Positions 1 to 5,704 of a stretch of 6,841 nt of DNA are shown here, piece after piece. Positions within the stretch are counted from its first letter, which is position 1, and each line of letters opens with the position of its first letter. A model generated the notes under the pieces. That model worked only from the letters and a program-made list of their open reading frames with translations. It did not search any database and was not told the origin of the DNA. Origin of the DNA: Microbacteriaceae bacterium (GTDB lineage: Bacteria > Actinomycetota > Actinomycetes > Actinomycetales > Microbacteriaceae). The position numbers were made by a program, and so were the translations under genes. Where the stretch lies: the NCBI GenBank assembly GCA_947452355.1, contig CANGCU010000066.1, forward strand, positions 1 to 6,841, written 5' to 3'.

Positions 1-30
1 AGGGCTGGACGGGTTTTCCTCGATGTGAAA

Positions 31-672
31 TCAGCTAAAAAGCTCGCGATGCTGTGACAACGTGATGCGTGTCCGCCGGATGTGACCCTCCAGGGCAAGT
101 TCCGCCTGGCGTGAGTCTTTTCGCACAATCCCGTCAAGGATCATTTTGTGTTCCATGTGCGTGGCATCGGAATGTGCGAAATCGCTCAGCTGGGCAAAGG
201 CGCGGCGATAGTGCTGCGTCGTGTTCCAAATTCGCTCGACAAACTCTTTGAGCATCCCGTCGTCTGCTCCTGCGTAGGACAAAAGATGAAATTCACGATC
301 GAGCCGCAAGAAGCTTTCAATCTCGGTTGCGCTTTCAATCTCGTCAACCAGGTGGGTCAGGTGTTCGATGTGAACCGCCGTCAGATGGGGGATGCTCAGA
401 GAAATGAGAAGCGGCTCGAGCCGTTCGCGCACGAGATAGGCTTCGTCGCATTCGCTCGCCGACAATTTTGACACCCACGCGCCGGAGTTCGCCTTCAGGG
501 TGACGAGACCGTCGCCCTCCAAAAGCCGAAGTGCATCTCGAACAGGTTGCCGACTCGCTCCAAATCTTTCCGCAACGTCTTCTTGAACAATTCGCTCTCC
601 GGGAGCGAGCGTTCCGTTGAGGATCTCTGCGCGCAGCGTTTCGGCTAATCCGCTGGGTGGGCTGGATGCCAC
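31..672 (-). CDS. GntR-family transcriptional regulator, FCD (FadR C-terminal) subfamily
   Basis: A cytoplasmic DNA-binding regulator of 213 aa, the usual length for the FCD branch of GntR. Residues about 8-70 form the winged helix-turn-helix, with the typical run LAPGERIVQEDVAERFGASR (21-40), then PVRDALRLLEGDGLV and a wing. Residues about 75-205 are the helical FCD effector domain. It keeps the family's metal/ligand positions: D125 and H129 (DREFH), H175 (EHKMIL) and H197 (EGHIRR). Most FCD regulators are repressors released by small carboxylates; here the ligand is unknown. The start is GTG at 670-672, preceded by AAGG with a 7-nt gap. It lies inside the end of the VOC gene (28-nt overlap), so the two genes are one operon with coupled translation. 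Probable targets are the TGGATACATT sites at 1201-1276, giving autoregulation and control of E1-E2 (inference from position and motif type). The family call is secure; the ligand and targets are not. Confidence 0.93.
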   Translation of the reverse strand: MASSPPSGLAETLRAEILNGTLAPGERIVQEDVAERFGASRQPVRDALRLLEGDGLVTLKANSGAWVSKLSASECDEAYLVRERLEPLLISLSIPHLTAVHIEHLTHLVDEIESATEIESFLRLDREFHLLSYAGADDGMLKEFVERIWNTTQHYRRAFAQLSDFAHSDATHMEHKMILDGIVRKDSRQAELALEGHIRRTRITLSQHRELFS

Positions 673-1181
673 AGCTTCACCTTTGCTTCCTTCTCGTATG
701 CCTTACCGTTCGGGTAGCTGCACAGTTCAAATTGCATTCCCCACGGGCTCAAGAAATACACCCAGGTCTGGCCAAGGCTGGCGTTCGAACTGTTCGTCTT
801 GTCGCCTAAGACCCGAATGCCGTTGTCCTTTAGGTAGGCGATGGCCGAATCGATGTCATCGACGTAGAAACACAAATGATGACCGCCGATGTCGCTATTA
901 CGAGGTTGCGGTCGAGGGCCGTCAGGGTCTGCCGAGATGTATTCAAAGATCTCGAAGTTGGAGCCAAATTCGCAACGGAAGAAACGTATCTGTTTCATGA
1001 TGGTGCGTGGGTGCACATTGAGGTGTTCTGCCATCCAGTCATCGTCACTCTGGAAGGGACCAAGGTGGTAGACCAGTTCGCACCCGATGATGTCTCGGAA
1101 GAACACCGTTGCTTCCTCGATATCAGGCACGGTGAAACCAATGTGGTCTGTGCCGCGCAATCCGGGGATTCCTGAGCTCAT
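645..1181 (-). CDS. VOC-superfamily (glyoxalase / bleomycin-resistance / dioxygenase fold) metalloprotein
   Basis: A 178-aa protein with two paired beta-alpha-beta-beta-beta modules. Module 1 begins TDHIGFTVPDIEEATVFF (11-28) and module 2 begins GGHHLCFYVDDIDSAI (99-114). The expected four metal ligands are all present: H13, E77 (NFEIFE), H102 and E152 (MQFELCSY). An active divalent-metal enzyme is therefore likely. Known VOC reactions include glyoxalase, epimerase (such as methylmalonyl-CoA epimerase), extradiol dioxygenase and lyase. The sequence does not say which applies, and the C-terminal tail after 155 is not diagnostic. The ATG at 1179-1181 has a strong GAGGAG Shine-Dalgarno just upstream on the minus strand. 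It is the first gene of a leftward operon with the GntR regulator and diverges from the E1-E2 operon. Its product probably acts on a substrate or intermediate of the same pathway (inference from context). Confidence 0.88.
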   Translation of the reverse strand: MSSGIPGLRGTDHIGFTVPDIEEATVFFRDIIGCELVYHLGPFQSDDDWMAEHLNVHPRTIMKQIRFFRCEFGSNFEIFEYISADPDGPRPQPRNSDIGGHHLCFYVDDIDSAIAYLKDNGIRVLGDKTNSSNASLGQTWVYFLSPWGMQFELCSYPNGKAYEKEAKVKLWHPAHPAD

Positions 1182-1200
1182 GGTGACTCCTCAATCGTCT

Positions 1201-1214
1201 GAATGGATACATTC
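1201..1214. promoter_or_regulatory. Operator-like palindrome, copy 1 (VOC-gntR side)
   Basis: GAATGGATACATTC is a near-palindrome with 5-bp arms GAATG/CATTC and a central AT. It lies about 20-30 bp upstream of the VOC start codon, likely near the transcription start of the leftward operon. The shape (TTG/ATG-GATA-CAT) resembles operators known for FCD-type GntR regulators, commonly TTGTATACAA-like. The ten bases TGGATACATT recur exactly 62 bp to the right. Binding by the local GntR protein is inferred. Confidence 0.6.
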
Positions 1215-1244
1215 TGGCTTATTAATGATGACTTTATGGGAAAT

Positions 1245-1264
1245 TTGGCAAATTTATTTGCCAA
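1245..1264. repeat. Perfect 9-bp inverted repeat with 2-nt centre, candidate second operator
   Basis: The arms are TTGGCAAAT (1245-1253) and ATTTGCCAA (1256-1264), separated by TT, with no mismatch. The right arm contains TTGCCA, the proposed -35 of the E1 promoter. By symmetry the left arm gives TTGCCA on the minus strand, a candidate -35 for the VOC-gntR operon. The sequence differs from the TGGATACATT elements, so a second regulator may bind here, or the dyad may simply reflect two back-to-back -35 boxes. There is no T-run after it and it lies between divergent genes, so it is not a terminator. Confidence 0.7.
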
Positions 1265-1285
1265 TTGGATACATTTTGCTATCCT
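1258..1285 (+). promoter_or_regulatory. Predicted sigma70-type promoter of the E1-E2 operon
   Basis: The -35 TTGCCA (1258-1263, 5 of 6 consensus) and the -10 TATCCT (1280-1285, 4 of 6) are separated by 16 nt. This is the best hexamer pair I see upstream of the E1 start, and it would leave a leader of about 45 nt. It overlaps both the inverted repeat and the second TGGATACATT element, which supports repressor control. Assigned by eye. Confidence 0.55.
1263..1276. promoter_or_regulatory. Operator-like element, copy 2 (inside the E1 promoter)
   Basis: AATTGGATACATTT contains the same TGGATACATT (1266-1275) as copy 1 and has partial dyad symmetry (10 of 14 positions). It occupies the spacer between the predicted -35 and -10 of the E1 promoter, where a bound repressor would block RNA polymerase. 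The 62-bp offset from copy 1 is close to six helical turns, so proteins on the two sites would face roughly the same side of the DNA. Confidence 0.6.
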
Positions 1286-1335
1286 TGGGTGAAGCACAAC
1301 ACCGAAAACTTCCCGTCCCCACATTGGAGTCAACG

Positions 1336-3525
1336 ATGACCAAGCGAATTAAACTTTCCCCCAAAGAACCGTGGGTGGAACTGCGCACCACCCCGGAAGA
1401 CTGGGCGAAGGCTGACCCTCATCTGCTTGAAACAATGCTCGGCCAGATGCACCTCATTCGCGCCTTTGAGGAAACCGTTTTGCAGCTCGCGGCCGAGGGC
1501 TTGGTCCACGGTCCCGCACACTCGAGCATCGGACAAGAGGGTGGCGCGGTCGGTTCCATCGTCGGTCTTCGTGGGACGGATGCCGTCAATGGCTCTCACC
1601 GCGGGCACCACCAATTCTTGGCGAAGGCGATTGGCTATGTGACGCCGGACGGTCTCGACGTCGCCAATCTGGTTAACGAACCAATTCAAGAGGTGCTTCA
1701 GCGCACACTCGCCGAAATTTTGGGATTGGCTCAGGGCTACTGCCGGGGGCGTGGCGGGTCGATGCACTTGCAATGGAAAGAGGCGGGTGCTCTCGGAACG
1801 AACGCCATCGTCGGTGGCGGTGTTCCGCTCGGAGCCGGTAACGCGTGGTCACAGCAGCACTCGGGTACGAGCGATCTCACGGTCAGCTATTTCGGTGATG
1901 GCGCCGTGAACATTGGTTCGGTTTTGGAAACCATGAACCTGACCGCGGCGTGGGACATCCCGCTCGTTTTCTTCATTGAGAACAACCTGTACGCGGTGTC
2001 AACGCACGTCTCCGAAGTCACGGCCGAAGAACGACTTTCAGGTCGCGGCACCGGGTTCGGAATTCCCAGCTGGCGAGTCGACGGGATGGATCCTCTTGCG
2101 GTTCACCTCGCGATGAAAGAAATCGAGAAACACACTCGTGCGGGGAATGGTCCAGCGGTGATCGAGGCAGAGGTGTACCGCTTCTTCCACCAAAACGGTC
2201 CTTTCCCTGGAAGTGCGTTCGGCTATCGCCCGAAGGACGAAGAAGAAGAGTGGCGCGGACGCGACCCGCTCACGCGTGTTGCCAACGAGATGCTGGCGCT
2301 TGGACTCATTGATCAAGACGGGGTTGACGGTGTTCGCGCGCAAGCTCAGGCCGCGATGGAACTCGCTGTCAATGAACTGCTCGAAAGCGACCCGGCCGGT
2401 AAGCCCGGCTCGCGCCGCATCCGTCCCGAACTGTGGCCGAGCGTTGACTTCGTCAACGTCGGAGTTCGCGGCGATGCATCCGAGTTGAACGGTGTTCGAA
2501 CCGAGGAATTGGCGACGCACACTGGCGAAAAAGAAGAGGTCCGGTTTGTCGACGCGGTTGCCGCCGTCATGGACCGCCGCATGGAAACCGACGACCGAAT
2601 CGTTGTTCTCGGTGAAGACGTCCACCGCCTCAAGGGCGGCACCAATGGCGCAACCAAGGGATTGGTCGAGAAATATCCCAACCGAATCCTCGGAACACCA
2701 ATCAGTGAAAACGCGTTCGCGGGGCTCGGCGGAGGCATGGCGCTCGACGGTCGTTTCCGACCCGTCATTGAGTTCATGTACCCCGACTTCATGTGGGTTG
2801 CGGCCGACCAGGTGTTCAACCAGATTGGTAAGGCTCGTCACATGTTTGGCGGCGACGCATCGGTTCCCGTTGTGATTCGAACCAAGGTGGCGATGGGCTC
2901 GGGTTACGGGTCACAACACCTCATGGACCCCGCGGGGATTTTCGCAACCTCGCCCGGGTGGCGCATTGTCGCCGCATCCAACCCGTTCGACTACATCGGT
3001 TTGATGAATGCCGCACTGGCACTCAACGATCCCGTACTGGTGATCGAGCACGTTGATCTTTACCAGTCAACGGGTGAAATCGCCGTTGGTGATTACGATT
3101 ACCAGATCCCGTTCGGGAAAGCGGCAATCAAGCGCCCCGGAAACGACCTGACGGTATTGACCTACCTGTCGATGGTGAGCCACTCTCTCGAGGCTGTCGA
3201 ACAGACCGGGATTGATGCCGAGGTGATCGACCTTCGTTGGCTTGACCGCGCGAGCATCGACTGGACAACCATCGAAGCGAGCATTAAGAAGACCAACGCA
3301 GTGATGATTGTGGAGCAGGGCGCGCAGGGAACGAGTTACGGAAGCTGGTTGGCGGACGAAATCCAGAGGCGCTTCTTTGACTTCCTCGATCAGCCGGTAC
3401 AGCGGGTGCACGGCGGCGAAGCGTCCCCGAGCATTTCGAAAGTGCTGGAACGGGCGGCAATCGCGAAGACGGACGAAGTCATTGCTGGCCTGAAAAACGC
3501 CGCGCTTGGGTTTGGGAAAAACTGA
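1336..3525 (+). CDS. Fused alpha-beta E1 component of a thiamine-diphosphate-dependent 2-oxoacid dehydrogenase complex
   Basis: A 729-aa single-chain E1 that decarboxylates a 2-oxoacid (or acetoin-like substrate) and passes the acyl group to lipoyl-E2. The alpha half (about 30-345) has SHRGHHQFLAKA (87-98), RGRGGSMH (137-144) and the ThDP motif GDG (187-189) ending in NN (216-217). The beta half (about 402-725) has LGEDVH (425-430), TPISENAFAG (454-463, E458), EFMYPDFMWVAADQ and the C-terminal transketolase-like domain (about 600-725). Most such complexes encode alpha and beta separately; here a linker around 350-400 joins them. Two usual motifs differ: the alpha loop that often reads YRxxGHS is YRFFHQNGPFPGSAFGYR (281-298), and the beta motif usually near QHSQ is QHLMDP (527-532). 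The ATG at 1336 is chosen for its GGAG ribosome site and for the homology start; extending the frame upstream would run into the VOC gene and the promoter. The stop overlaps the E2 start by 1 nt. The substrate could be pyruvate, a branched-chain oxoacid, acetoin or something new. Confidence 0.9.
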   Translation: MTKRIKLSPKEPWVELRTTPEDWAKADPHLLETMLGQMHLIRAFEETVLQLAAEGLVHGPAHSSIGQEGGAVGSIVGLRGTDAVNGSHRGHHQFLAKAIGYVTPDGLDVANLVNEPIQEVLQRTLAEILGLAQGYCRGRGGSMHLQWKEAGALGTNAIVGGGVPLGAGNAWSQQHSGTSDLTVSYFGDGAVNIGSVLETMNLTAAWDIPLVFFIENNLYAVSTHVSEVTAEERLSGRGTGFGIPSWRVDGMDPLAVHLAMKEIEKHTRAGNGPAVIEAEVYRFFHQNGPFPGSAFGYRPKDEEEEWRGRDPLTRVANEMLALGLIDQDGVDGVRAQAQAAMELAVNELLESDPAGKPGSRRIRPELWPSVDFVNVGVRGDASELNGVRTEELATHTGEKEEVRFVDAVAAVMDRRMETDDRIVVLGEDVHRLKGGTNGATKGLVEKYPNRILGTPISENAFAGLGGGMALDGRFRPVIEFMYPDFMWVAADQVFNQIGKARHMFGGDASVPVVIRTKVAMGSGYGSQHLMDPAGIFATSPGWRIVAASNPFDYIGLMNAALALNDPVLVIEHVDLYQSTGEIAVGDYDYQIPFGKAAIKRPGNDLTVLTYLSMVSHSLEAVEQTGIDAEVIDLRWLDRASIDWTTIEASIKKTNAVMIVEQGAQGTSYGSWLADEIQRRFFDFLDQPVQRVHGGEASPSISKVLERAAIAKTDEVIAGLKNAALGFGKN

Positions 3526-4790
3526 TGGCTACTCTCATCACGATGCCAGAGGTCGCTGCCGGCGCGACGGAAATCGTTTTGTCGAAGTGGCATGTCGAGG
3601 TTGGCGCATCGGTCAAAGTTGGCGACATCATCGCCGACATGGAAACCGAAAAAGCCGTTGTCGATTACCCCAGTGACTCCGAAGGCACGGTCTACAAGAT
3701 CCTGGTCGCCGATGGAGCGTCCGTTGACGTTGGTGCACCCATCATGATCCTGCTTGGTGCTGGTGAGGACGCGGCGGTCGGTGACGCTCTTCTTGGCGGT
3801 GCCGCTCCCGTGGCGCAGGTCGCGGAAGCCGCCCACGAGCCCGTCGCCGCGCCGGTCTCAGAACAGCCCGTGCCCGTTGCCGAGTCCGTGGTTCAACCCG
3901 CGGTCGCGTCGGGCGATTCACGCCAGTTCGTGAGCCCCATCGTTCGAAAAATGGCACGGGAGCGCGGTATCGAATTGTCCCAGGTTCCCGGAACGGGACC
4001 GCTGGGACGCGTCGTTCGGCGAGACCTGGAGAACTTTCTCGGAAGTGGCGCGGGTGTGGTTGCGTCGCCCCAGTCGTCGAGTTCGGCGCTTGCCACCCAG
4101 GAGTACTCCAGCAGTTATGCGACGGTTCCGCACACCGGAATGCGTCGCGCAATTGCCCGCCGCCTCACGGAGAGCAAATCAACCGTTCCCCACTTTTACG
4201 TCACCGCTGACTGCAAGGTCGACGCGTTGCTTGAACTTCGGGCGAGCATCAACGAGACGTCACCGGTGAAAATTTCGGTGAACGACTTTGTTGTGAAGGC
4301 CGTCGCAAGCGCGCTCATGGATGTTCCAGACTCAAACGTCGTGTGGAACGCCGAAGCGATGTACAAATACGAATCGGCGGACATAGCCATTGCCGTGACC
4401 ACCGAGGGTGGATTGTTCACTCCGGTCGTCCGTGGCGTTGAGAAGCGGTCGCTCAGTAATTTGAGCACGGAGATCACGGAATTGGCTGGTCGCGCTCGTG
4501 CCGGCAAATTACGTCAAGAAGAACTCGAAGGCGGAAGTTTCGCCGTGAGTAACTTGGGAATGTTTGGCACCAAGGAATTCAGCGCGATTTTGAATCCGCC
4601 ACAGTCGGGGATTCTGGCCGTTGGTGCGGCGTCGCCGAGGGCAATCGTTGAGGATGGGCAGATCGTGATTGCGAACGTCATGACGGTGACGCTCTCGGCG
4701 GATCATCGTGCGGTCGACGGTGCACTTGCGGCACAGTGGCTTGCAGCCTTCGTGAAGCGAATTGAAAACCCGCTCAGCATGTTGGTCTAG
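3525..4790 (+). CDS. Dihydrolipoamide acyltransferase, E2 component of the 2-oxoacid dehydrogenase complex
   Basis: A 421-aa E2 core subunit that takes the acyl group from E1 on a swinging lipoyl arm and transfers it to CoA. Residues 2-78 form one lipoyl domain with the lipoylation site K43 in DMETEKAVVDYPS. An Ala/Pro/Val-rich flexible linker (about 80-130) follows. The peripheral subunit-binding domain at about 134-171 (FVSPIVRKMARERGIEL...GTGPLGRVVRRDL) docks E1/E3. A second Ser-rich linker (about 172-198) leads to the catalytic domain (about 200-421). The active-site motif SADHRAVDGA places H394 and D398, and S342 in VSNLGMFG sits at the expected spacing for the oxyanion serine. The protein is complete and appears functional. 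Its ATG overlaps the E1 stop (TGATG), so translation is coupled and 1:1 expression is favoured. Specificity (acetyl or branched-chain acyl) cannot be read from the sequence. No E3 gene follows; the next gene is convergent. Confidence 0.93.
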   Translation: MATLITMPEVAAGATEIVLSKWHVEVGASVKVGDIIADMETEKAVVDYPSDSEGTVYKILVADGASVDVGAPIMILLGAGEDAAVGDALLGGAAPVAQVAEAAHEPVAAPVSEQPVPVAESVVQPAVASGDSRQFVSPIVRKMARERGIELSQVPGTGPLGRVVRRDLENFLGSGAGVVASPQSSSSALATQEYSSSYATVPHTGMRRAIARRLTESKSTVPHFYVTADCKVDALLELRASINETSPVKISVNDFVVKAVASALMDVPDSNVVWNAEAMYKYESADIAIAVTTEGGLFTPVVRGVEKRSLSNLSTEITELAGRARAGKLRQEELEGGSFAVSNLGMFGTKEFSAILNPPQSGILAVGAASPRAIVEDGQIVIANVMTVTLSADHRAVDGALAAQWLAAFVKRIENPLSMLV

Positions 4791-4800
4791 CGAGACGCGA

Positions 4801-5526
4801 CTACGAAGCCTGGTCTTTCAGCTTGCGGGTTTTAGCGTCACCCATCGCGTTGAGAACGTCGACGGCTGATTTTGCCGGAAGTGATGGCGTTCCAGACTTT
4901 GCGGGGCCAAGGTTACTGAGGTCTAGATTGTCCGGGTGCTTGCTGCCGATGACAAACCAAATTCCGCGCGCAGGTTTTGACGAATTGTTTTCGAACATGT
5001 GTAGCCGGTTCGCGTCGAAGCTAAACGAGTCTCCGGGGTAAATCTCGTGGACCTCGTTTTCGATCCGAAGCGTCAAGGTGCCTTCGATTATCAATCCGTA
5101 CTCCAGCGCGTCGTGGCGCATCATTTTGCCTTCAACGGAACTGGAACTACCTGGTTCGTACGTCACCATGAGCGGATCGGCGTCGTCCCGACCGCCATCG
5201 GCAAGACGCTCCCAGACAACGCCGTTCTCCATTTCGATGACGGGGTTTTCGTTTCGGCGTTGCACGATTCCGTGATGGCCATCCTCGTAGCCCGGTACTT
5301 CCAGCGTCTTTCCGTCTGACTGGGCCATACCCTTCATCAGTCCATCCAATGAAACACCCAGGTGATTCACCAGCGCATACAGAGTAGACACCGACGGTTG
5401 AGTCTTGCCAGTTTCGACCTGAGAAAGAAGGCTGGCAGAAACCCCGACGGCGGACGCAACGTTTCGGAGGCTCAATTTGCGAGAAAGGCGGACTCGACGT
5501 AGTTCCTCGCCAATCGCAAGATGCAT
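4801..5526 (-). CDS. XRE-family transcriptional regulator with C-terminal cupin sensor domain
   Basis: A 241-aa cytoplasmic regulator. Residues about 5-65 are an HTH_3/XRE domain: IGEELRRVRLSRKLSLRNVA, then SASLLSQVETGKTQPSVSTL (30-49) and LGVSLDGLM. Residues about 118-195 form a cupin_2 barrel: H138 and E142 (RHDALEYGLIIEG), the second motif PGDSFSFDANRLHMFEN (164-180) with H176, and a final beta strand RGIWFVI. It therefore can probably bind a metal or small ligand. The C-terminal 45 residues are Lys/Ser-rich and not recognisable. The ATG at 5524-5526 has GAAGAGGG just upstream. Such proteins usually regulate an adjacent gene, often divergent, so the EboE-like gene is the likely target. Its 3' end is only 10 bp from the E2 stop, with no visible terminator between. 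Whether it also affects E1-E2 is unknown. Confidence 0.92.
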   Translation of the reverse strand: MHLAIGEELRRVRLSRKLSLRNVASAVGVSASLLSQVETGKTQPSVSTLYALVNHLGVSLDGLMKGMAQSDGKTLEVPGYEDGHHGIVQRRNENPVIEMENGVVWERLADGGRDDADPLMVTYEPGSSSSVEGKMMRHDALEYGLIIEGTLTLRIENEVHEIYPGDSFSFDANRLHMFENNSSKPARGIWFVIGSKHPDNLDLSNLGPAKSGTPSLPAKSAVDVLNAMGDAKTRKLKDQAS

Positions 5527-5704
5527 CGAGCCCTCTTCTTTTTCACTGGAGCTGACCGCCCAGGCACTTAACCAATACCTTACAGAAGGGTATTCGATTA
5601 TTCATTATTTATGCAAAAAATAGCGGAAAAGTGGTAATAATTGGGCTAGTTGTTCAGCGTAACTGCACATAGACTTGATTCATTCAACGGTGCGGAAAGG
5701 CGAC
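5527..5704. promoter_or_regulatory. Divergent control region between the XRE-cupin regulator and the eboE-like gene
   Basis: A 178-bp AT-rich gap with no supportable ORF or RNA gene. Rightward, a possible extended -10 TGGTAATAAT (5632-5641) lies about 60 bp before the eboE-like start, with no good -35. Leftward, TTGCAT (minus strand, 5611-5616) and TACCCT (5587-5592) are separated by 18 nt. ATTATT occurs twice with a 7-bp period (5597-5609). A 13-nt imperfect dyad, TTGATTCATTCAA (5675-5687), sits in the eboE leader. The eboE Shine-Dalgarno GGAAAGG occupies 5694-5700. The promoter picks are by eye and tentative. Confidence 0.6.
5574..5594. promoter_or_regulatory. Candidate operator: AATACC / GGTATT inverted repeat
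   Basis: The perfect 6-bp arms AATACC (5574-5579) and GGTATT (5589-5594) flank a 9-nt spacer, and several inner positions are also symmetric. The right arm overlaps the possible -10 of the XRE-cupin gene, about 50 bp upstream of its start codon. That is a natural place for autoregulation by the XRE protein. No second copy was seen near the E1 promoter. Confidence 0.45.

Larger units (their letters stand above)
1182..1335. promoter_or_regulatory. Divergent control region between the VOC-gntR operon and the E1-E2 operon
   Basis: This 154-bp AT-rich gap contains the start signals of two divergent operons. The parts listed separately are two TGGATACATT elements, a perfect 9-bp inverted repeat and the E1 promoter. 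The leftward promoter is less clear. The minus strand has TTGCCA from the inverted repeat and an AT-rich TCATTAATAA stretch near 1220-1230, which is roughly the right distance, but no single -10 stands out. The E1 Shine-Dalgarno GGAG lies at 1326-1329, 6 nt before the ATG at 1336. The leader at 1286-1325 shows no obvious hairpin, riboswitch or small ORF. Confidence 0.75.

Noticed and set aside
14..21. Minus-strand GAGGAAAA after the gntR stop, as a ribosome site for a next gene
   Set aside because: No start codon follows within the remaining 17 nt of the window, so the spacing would be too long. The 30 nt after gntR hold nothing else that can be supported.
1245..1264. Inverted repeat as an intrinsic terminator
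   Set aside because: It lies between divergent gene starts, has an AT-rich stem with a 2-nt centre and is not followed by a T-run in either direction.
1087..1335. Upstream in-frame extension of the E1 reading frame to an ATG at 1087
   Set aside because: It would lie antisense to the VOC gene and across the AT-rich promoter and operators. The extra 83 residues look non-homologous, and ATG 1336 has a proper GGAG ribosome site.
2038..2841. Long minus-strand open frame (267 codons) inside E1, and other antisense frames within E1 and E2
   Set aside because: These are shadows of strongly supported plus-strand genes with conserved motifs. They have no recognisable domains or ribosome sites.
1336..4790. 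Naming the complex acetoin dehydrogenase (acoAB/acoC) or pyruvate dehydrogenase
   Set aside because: The E1 loops differ from the familiar motifs of both, and no diagnostic neighbour (AcoR, lpd, aceE type) is present. Specificity cannot be read from this window.
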